Source: Spirometra erinaceieuropaei (Eukaryota > Platyhelminthes > Cestoda > Diphyllobothriidea > Diphyllobothriidae). Taken from it: a stretch of 64,000 nt of DNA. The notes beneath the pieces were generated by a model, which was not told the origin of the DNA, searched no databases, and worked only from the letters and a program-made list of their open reading frames with translations. Positions 58,680-64,000 of this stretch are shown here, piece after piece. A program made the translations under genes and the position numbers. Position 1 is the first letter of the stretch, and every line of letters starts with the position of its first letter. The stretch is taken from assembly GCA_902702965.1 (NCBI GenBank), contig CACRXP010000560.1, positions 256,195 to 320,194 on the forward strand, given 5' to 3'.

Positions 58680-60620
58680 AGTTATGCGAATTACATGACT
58701 TATAAATGATTCGGGACAATTAACATCGATCGTTCCCACTCCACTCGCATGACGAGGCGTGCTATGGCGTGGTCGGCGTGTCGTGGTAATTGGGTTCGGG
58801 GGGCGAGGAGGAGGGGGGGCATAGGCTGTGAGTGCGTCGTGTACCTTGTGCACCCACCCTGGCATCAGGAGGTTGGAGCGACGTTGTGGTCGGCGTCGGC
58901 CACGGAAGACAGAGCGCCTGATTGGTATTTCTAGCAAATATTTTAAGTTGTCGCAACTTCTAACATAAACCACTAATAATGATAATTGCACTTAATGCCA
59001 GTTTACAGGCACTGTCACAGAAAGATAAAAACAGTGAAAAAAATGTTCCGCCTCCTCGATAGCTTTAAACAGTTTCTGTTGTCGGACGTGTAGGTTGTGA
59101 CTTATTTACCTCTTTGGAAAGGCTAGCTTAACCTTCTTGTGCCATGTCGGTTTTCGCCATATAATGCGTCGGCTATGTTTTGGTTTGTCTGGCTTCATTC
59201 ATAACACAAACGCTCAGCTTTCATGATGTCTTCGAGTGGCCTCTTTTGGCGAACGCGTACGTCGTGACTCACTGAATTCTTCGAGAATACTTGTATGCAG
59301 TCCCTCAGATAACCAACAACAAGGCGGGTAAATTCACTTCAGTTTATGTATAAAAATTTACTTACAAATGTCCTTAAATTGCACTTAGGAAGGAGCCCAT
59401 CACGTTCCCTGTTTTGGAAGCTTTTTGCCAGATATGCTTCCTCAATATGCAACAGGGATGTTTCCCACGCTTTTTTAGACCAACTATGTCTAGGCCAAAC
59501 GCAGACGATATTGACCTTCGTCTACATGGACCCTTATTGTCCGATGCAATAACGGAACACCTAGAGCTTTCCTCCTTTGACATCGGCCTCATCGGAACAC
59601 ATATCCTTTGGTGTACAGCGTCATTACTTGCCAGCACATTTAGCGTCCAGCGTCAACACTGACATTTTCCCACACTGGATAACAGTCCCTTACCGGACAG
59701 TAGTCTACCACCTTCTTTGGGTTTTTAGCTTTAGTTATTTCCTCCACGTTGGTCAGGAAATCAAGTTGCAATGCCGATTGTCAGTTTTTTGGAGGGAGAA
59801 AACAACCGTTATCATCTATCATGTTCATAATTTCATTCCACTATTTTACATAATCCTCACATATAAATAGTTATTGTTCTTAAATTTTTACTTTGCATTT
59901 GCCAGTTAACTTATTAAGAACATACAAACGGATATTCATAATTACGTTATCTGACTTCTCCCTTGTTCACTAGGGTGTGCTTTTATGGCTTTTCTAATAC
60001 TCATGTGCATAACGCGGCCTCTCGGTTTATTTTAACAGCTAAAGTATTTGGCACTTGCCGTTCTTCTCTCTCCTATTGATCGTTCATCCCATTGGTTCGT
60101 GGGCTGTCGCAAATTCGCAAGTGACAGATTATTAGATCACCTTTTGTTTATTGTTTGCCTTTTAATTAGCTCGTCCACTTCCGTTGCTATATGCAGAAGA
60201 AGAATTTCAGCTATCCCTCCGCGGTGATGTCCCACCCATACAACCCCCGGCAACACCATTCCCGTATTACAGGGGCGTTGGGTTACTGGCTGCAACGTGG
60301 GGTTCCACAACCTACCGGTGCCATATTTCTCTCTTATGAAGCTAACGTGACCTAATGTGCCTTGGTTGAACATGAAAACATTGCTTTCTTGGTGTACAAC
60401 GTCAAATTTTTGCCTCAAGGAGATGTTGCAGTATTAAATTTCCGAGAGGTATAATGAGGGCATTGAGTCAATCAACCAGCCGTGGTCCCAAAGCCTAGCC
60501 CGTTTTGTCGGTTGCTCGACTCTCTACTATGACATTATCTTTAATACCTGGTCCTGCGATGGCCAACCTCCATACTGATGTTGTAGTAGTTTCTCCATCA
60601 TAATCTGACGCTTGGGACCT
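58680..60620. other. No assignable gene; G-rich block at 58785-58830
   Basis: A GGGGGGCGAGGAGGAGGGGG stretch sits in an otherwise ordinary region. Frames at 59346-59870 and 60137-60418 carry no motif I recognise. Confidence 0.4.
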
Positions 60621-60626
60621 CAGAGC

Positions 60627-61160
60627 TTAATTCAGAGATTTGCTGATGTCCGCACTCCCCTTCTTACACCTTACGTAAGGTGTAAGTCCCAAATGGACGT
60701 ACTCACCACTGCCCATTGCCGTCAGCGTTACGGAATTGCCTGGCACACCCAGCAGTGTTCGCGCGTCCGAGGGCAGATCCGGCGACAGCCTTCTGATAAT
60801 CTTCAGAAGACTAGTCAGATGTACGAGAGGTATGTGTGACTGCACCGCCCACGACTGAAGAGCATCTCTTACGCTTGGCTCTTCAACAGGGGAATCAGTT
60901 GACAGGGTCCCTATGGACTCTAGAGCTGTAGCTTCGTCGGGCTCCGTGTTCACTGGCGTTTTGGGAAAACCCGTTTCCTCGTCAGCAGAGGAAGAATCTG
61001 TTACATTGGATGAGCTGTTCGACGACAAAAAACCCAGGGATGTTGATACTGAGTCGGACGGATACATTTCTCGTATATTCTCCGCAATTTGCTGAAATTG
61101 CTTCTTAACAGCAGCATTAACACGTCTCCTTAATGTCCCCTTTGATATTTTCATCGACAT
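60627..61160 (-). CDS. Uncharacterised protein, N-terminal exon (DARTLL-type domain)
   Basis: The minus strand is open for 177 residues from ATG at 61160 (a second ATG lies two codons in). Residues 1-35 are basic (MSMKISKGTLRRR...). About 35-85 are Ser/Thr/acidic and probably disordered. About 90-160 form a compact domain: LQSWAVQSHIPLVHLTSLLK, LSPDLPSDARTLLG, then MGSGEYVHLGL. From memory this order (tryptophan, LLKIL, LPxDARTLL, GxYxHxGL) opens a widespread family of uncharacterised, often transposon-associated animal proteins; that link is unverified. The frame may splice out near CCTTAC|GTAAGG (60674), since family members continue much further. No disabling change is visible. Confidence 0.6.
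   Translation of the reverse strand: MSMKISKGTLRRRVNAAVKKQFQQIAENIREMYPSDSVSTSLGFLSSNSSSNVTDSSSADEETGFPKTPVNTEPDEATALESIGTLSTDSPVEEPSVRDALQSWAVQSHIPLVHLTSLLKIIRRLSPDLPSDARTLLGVPGNSVTLTAMGSGEYVHLGLTPYVRCKKGSADISKSLN
60663..60686. repeat. Perfect 24 bp palindrome
   Basis: CTTACACCTTAC followed at once by its exact reverse complement. It includes the possible splice donor at the end of the exon. Confidence 0.95.
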
Positions 61161-61193
61161 TAACAAGAAAAGGAACCAGAAAAAGACCAGAAA

Positions 61194-61206
61194 GGGTTAT
61201 AAAACG
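61194..61206 (-). promoter_or_regulatory. TATA-like box upstream of the 60.6-61.2 kb exon
   Basis: GTTTTATAACCC on the minus strand lies about 35-45 bp before the ATG at 61160, a plausible position for a core promoter with a very short leader. Confidence 0.35.
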
Positions 61207-61613
61207 CGTCAAGTAGTAAACGCGGTCAGAGCAGCAACAGTGCGCGCGCAGAGGCGTGGAAGAGCATAAAGTGGCGTGCCCAAGCCGCCGCGCCAACGCA
61301 TACGCCACGGCCGATCGATTTGCCAATAAGCATGCACGCATTCTTTTGCGCCCTTGGCGACGCGACGGCCGGGGGTCCTGGGAACCAATCAATTTTCAGA
61401 TACGATTGAGTGCCGAGGCTCTAATTAAGAATCGGCTTTCCTTGCTATTAGGGTACTGATCTTTTTGACATGCCACCTGCGTTAATGCAGACGACAGTCG
61501 CATAATAAGACACCACTTCCTTACCGTCAGTTTCCTATTACTGAAAATCTGTCATTATCATGCGGATTTGAAGTGTTATTTCAGAGGAATTGTCGCGATG
61601 AGAGGAAAGGGTG

Positions 61614-61617
61614 AAAA
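61614..61617 (-). terminator. RNA polymerase III terminator of tRNA-Cys
   Basis: TTTT on the minus strand, 8 nt beyond the mature tRNA end. Confidence 0.7.
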
Positions 61618-61624
61618 TGAAATA

Positions 61625-61696
61625 AGGGGGCACCCGGGTTTGAACCGGGGACCTCTCGATCTGCAGTCGAATGCTCTACCACTGAGCTATACCCCC
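61625..61696 (-). tRNA. tRNA-Cys (anticodon GCA)
   Basis: 72 nt read on the minus strand. Acceptor GGGGGTA pairs with TGCCCCC (one G-T pair). The D arm is GCTC-AGTGGTA-GAGC. The anticodon arm TTCGA-CTGCAGA-TCGAG has anticodon GCA. The T arm is CCCGG-TTCAAAC-CCGGG, and the discriminator base is T. There is no intron and no encoded CCA. A TTTT run about 8 nt past the 3' end (61617-61614) suits RNA polymerase III termination. All stems are intact and the sequence matches eukaryotic cytosolic tRNA-Cys, so it is probably functional. Confidence 0.97.
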
Positions 61697-61699
61697 GAC

Positions 61700-62600
61700 G
61701 GACGCACATATGACCCTATTCTAACTGTGCTTTCTTCACACAGGCGAACTACGAAATAGTGCCTTCCGGTTGGCTGCCCCTAGTTCACAATTGCGTCGCA
61801 CGAAGTGCTCGCACAGGCAGGCAGTCAGTTCAGGCTTAAACAAGCACGCATTGCTTGAACGGCGAATGCCTCCGACTATGACAACTTTAACAAAACAGCG
61901 GTGTTCAGCACGGTGCCAAAATGGTTACGAACTTCCTCGATCTGGAAGTAAAAGTCCTCAACTAATTTTGAAATGAATTTCGGACTTTTATATATCACTC
62001 GGATTTTTATTAGAATACTTCTCATGTTTAAGCATGCGAAATTTTCCTGCGATGCTCAAACGATTTAGCATGCAACTTGGCAAAAGCGAGTGTAGGTCTT
62101 CCTCTGAAAAATTTCCACTCTTTCTTTGAGAAAACACTTCTGATGAATGTTTTCTCTTTAGAAAGAACCATGATAAAATCAGTCTTGGCATCTTTATTAC
62201 CTGCCGCGATAAATATTAGGGCCAGCATTGTGTCGATGCATCTCACTGTGAGTATTCTCACACTTATCAGGGCGATATAGCATTCTTCTGACACTATTAC
62301 GTTATTTTATAACAAAAGATATCTACATATCTGTCTCCATTTGACTTTCATCTACGCCAAATCCCATCCATCAGTTCTGGAATGCAATGCAGTCTAGACA
62401 GCTATTGCTTGCATTAATGTCCTTTAATGACAAAATATACGTATGTACAGGACATTTGTCCGCGACAGTCAGAAGCTTCAAAATGTCTTCGGATGTCAGG
62501 AAAATTCGAAAGCCGGTGTTATTGAAAGTGGGAAGAGTTGACGATACCCATATTAGATTACTGTAGAAACAGCTCTAAAATACATAGATCCTGTTCGAGC
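61700..62600. other. No assignable feature
   Basis: AT-rich; short frames only. Confidence 0.4.
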
Positions 62601-62606
62601 TTTATT

Positions 62607-62643
62607 AACCTGACGTTTCGGATTCCTGCTCGAAACCATCAGC
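62607..62643 (-). ncRNA. Decayed hammerhead-like motif downstream of PLE-E
   Basis: On the minus strand: CTGATGG (62642-62636), stem II GGTTTC/GAATCC with one mismatch and loop GAGCAG, then a perfect GAAACGTC (62619-62612) and AGG. Two bases appear lost after CTGATG, and the 5' stem I no longer pairs. Confidence 0.45.
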
Positions 62644-62729
62644 AGATACAGGAGCAGATACGGTTGGTCCATGCACAAGGCACTGTAGAATTTATAGGAT
62701 GTAGTCGTCATACTACTGCATGCCTATGC

Positions 62730-63360
62730 ACAGCCACGGCTCCCCTACATCAGGGATCGTTGCATGTGGTGCGATAACTGTTTGATGGCCGACATTCGAG
62801 TCGATAATTGCTGCAATTTCATCACGTGCGTTGGATGTTGATGTGAGGATTGCTCGACCATCTGATGCACAGTCCCTGAAGTTGAGACCAGAGTCCACCT
62901 GCGCGCTCCACGCGTGGCGAATTGCTCCGCCTAGGCGAAGTCTCAGCACCGAATATGGAAGGGGAAGGTCATTGCACTTGCTGATGGACTGGGGGCCCGT
63001 AAACCATGACTCAAGCATCTCCCGGCTCACGCAGTTGTCAGTTCCTGTGAGATTTTCGGCCTCGTCAAATTTGAATGTGTGGCCGGAACCCTCGAATGAG
63101 CCGCAACTTGAGAGCTGGCGCCATTTTTGCGCACTGCTGCAGCGTGTTCGGCAATTCGCGTTTGGAGTTGTCTTCCGGTTTCTCCGACGTAGTTGCTTTG
63201 TCCGCAACTGAAGCAGATCCGATAAACAACTCAAAACATTTCTGGCCGTGGCAGCGGGTCTCTCGGGTTCACTACTTGGCGCCTGATGGTTGCCTCCGGT
63301 CTGTGTGCAACTCCAACCCCAAGTGATGCGAGAAGGCGGCCGACAGAACGTTCCGTATGT
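62730..63360 (-). pseudogene. PLE-E: RT thumb and GIY-YIG endonuclease region of a Penelope-like element
   Basis: Minus-strand frame 1 (about 63340-63090) reads VGRLLASLGVGVAHRPEATI, then an in-frame TGA. The GIY-YIG core VVYRICFSCGQSNYVGETGR follows, then QLQTRIAEHAAAVRKNGASS. Near 63095 a one-base shift moves the tail to the other frame: SGHTFKFDEAENLTGTDN, LESWFTGPQSISKCNDLPLP (catalytic Glu region), ending near 62900. The thumb sequence is close to that of PLE-B, so the two may be one family. The hammerhead-like motif at 62607-62643 lies downstream on the same strand. Confidence 0.8.
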
Positions 63361-63483
63361 CAAGAACGTTTCGGAAGCTGATGATGAAGGGTGGAACCGT
63401 AAATATTTATAGGTTTGCGGTAGCATGGTAACTACATCTTATAAATACTGCAACCCATTGTGCATGAACCATCCGTATCTGCC

Positions 63484-63530
63484 TTTGTCTCTGATGATGG
63501 ATTCGAGCAGGAATCCGGAACGGAAGACTA
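63484..63530 (+). ncRNA. Hammerhead-like motif, complete 5' half and stem II, mutated 3' core
   Basis: Stem I GTCT (63487-63490) pairs with AGAC (63525-63528). The core CTGATGA (63491-63497) is intact. Stem II GGATTC/GAATCC is perfect, with loop GAGCAG. The 3' core reads GGAACGGA where GAAACGTC is expected, losing A13, U16.1 and the usual C17. It is oriented opposite to PLE-E, so it may belong to another copy extending right. Confidence 0.55.
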
Positions 63531-63539
63531 ATAAATCTC

Positions 63540-64000
63540 TTGTGACAGCGATCCTGTCTACTTCCTCAAGATCGCATCCTGGGACTTGTCTCTTCGATTC
63601 CATTAGCAGTTTGGTTTCTTTCAATTGCATTAGCTTGTTCAAGTTTGGATGCTTTTTGTATGGCTAGATGGCAATCAAGACTGCGATTCGTTGAAAACGG
63701 ACTTCATGTGTTTGATCTCCTGCCCCTAGATATGCGTTAATTGCCATGTCTGGAAATCCCTCAGAAATCTGTGGATTCCGTTGTTAAAGCTTTTTTCTGA
63801 ACGTCGTCCCTGGTGCCCAAACTTACTAGGGGCCTCAAATTATTGCTGTTGCTAGTAGGCACGCGCTATTAAAATCGACAATACCGCGTTATATCGTTTT
63901 TTAAGGTCTCTTTTGCACATGCATCCTAGATTCCTAGGAGCTCATCTTCTTTCCAGAAATGTGTGTCGACTCAATTACCTTTTCGCAATATTTAAAAATA
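63540..64000. other. No assignable feature
   Basis: AT-rich to the window end; no recognised gene or repeat. Confidence 0.4.

Noticed and set aside
1..64000. CRISPR array or bacterial operon
   Set aside because: No short direct repeats with unique spacers, and the protein content is eukaryotic transposon sequence.

Overview
This window looks like repeat-dominated nuclear DNA from an animal, most probably a parasitic flatworm. The clues are an RTE-like LINE with C-terminal zinc fingers, several Penelope-like element (PLE) remnants carrying GIY-YIG endonuclease domains, tRNA-derived SINEs, and TTAGGG-type telomere-like tracts. From memory, the LINE resembles copies known from diphyllobothriid tapeworms such as Spirometra; I could not check this, so the species is inference. 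I see no bacterial operons, no CRISPR array and no long intact protein-coding gene.

Layout. Positions 1-12396 are a tandem satellite of about 850 bp units: 14 complete units plus part of a 15th. Each unit holds variable trinucleotide tracts. A 5.4 kb LINE on the minus strand (12397-17784) interrupts the array and is flanked by a probable 12 bp target-site duplication. The array resumes at 17785 and decays into a strongly diverged edge copy (18946-19260). Just beyond the edge lies a candidate exon encoding a cysteine/proline-rich repeat (CPCQ-TT-x-x-P, 19361-19612).

From 20 to 64 kb the sequence is AT-rich and built mostly of interspersed repeats. One noncoding family (called R1 here) recurs in both orientations, including two arms of about 2.5 kb in inverted orientation (30.1-32.7 and 51.3-53.8 kb). 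Two direct repeats of about 1.2 kb (34.4 and 39.7 kb) carry telomere-like tracts. tRNA-derived SINEs occur near 22.4-22.9, 38.7 and 56.2-56.8 kb, twice enclosed by inverted arms. Five decayed PLE fragments (26.4, 37.6, 49.9, 57.1 and 62.7 kb) belong to at least three lineages. A CR1/Jockey-like LINE tail lies at 55.4 kb.

The most interesting signal is a set of small hammerhead-ribozyme-like motifs near the PLE remnants. One at 58619-58660 (minus) keeps every core position, a 5 bp stem I and a perfectly palindromic stem III. Another, at 57494-57533, lies just downstream of a PLE GIY-YIG domain on the same strand. Others at 62.6, 63.5, 26.2 and 43.7 kb are decayed.

Conventional genes are few: an apparently intact tRNA-Cys(GCA) at 61625-61696 (minus) and, 465 bp downstream on the same strand, a plausible first coding exon of an uncharacterised protein (60627-61160) with a TATA-like box. 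Everything else that reads open is transposon debris, a by-product of the repeats, or an isolated candidate exon.
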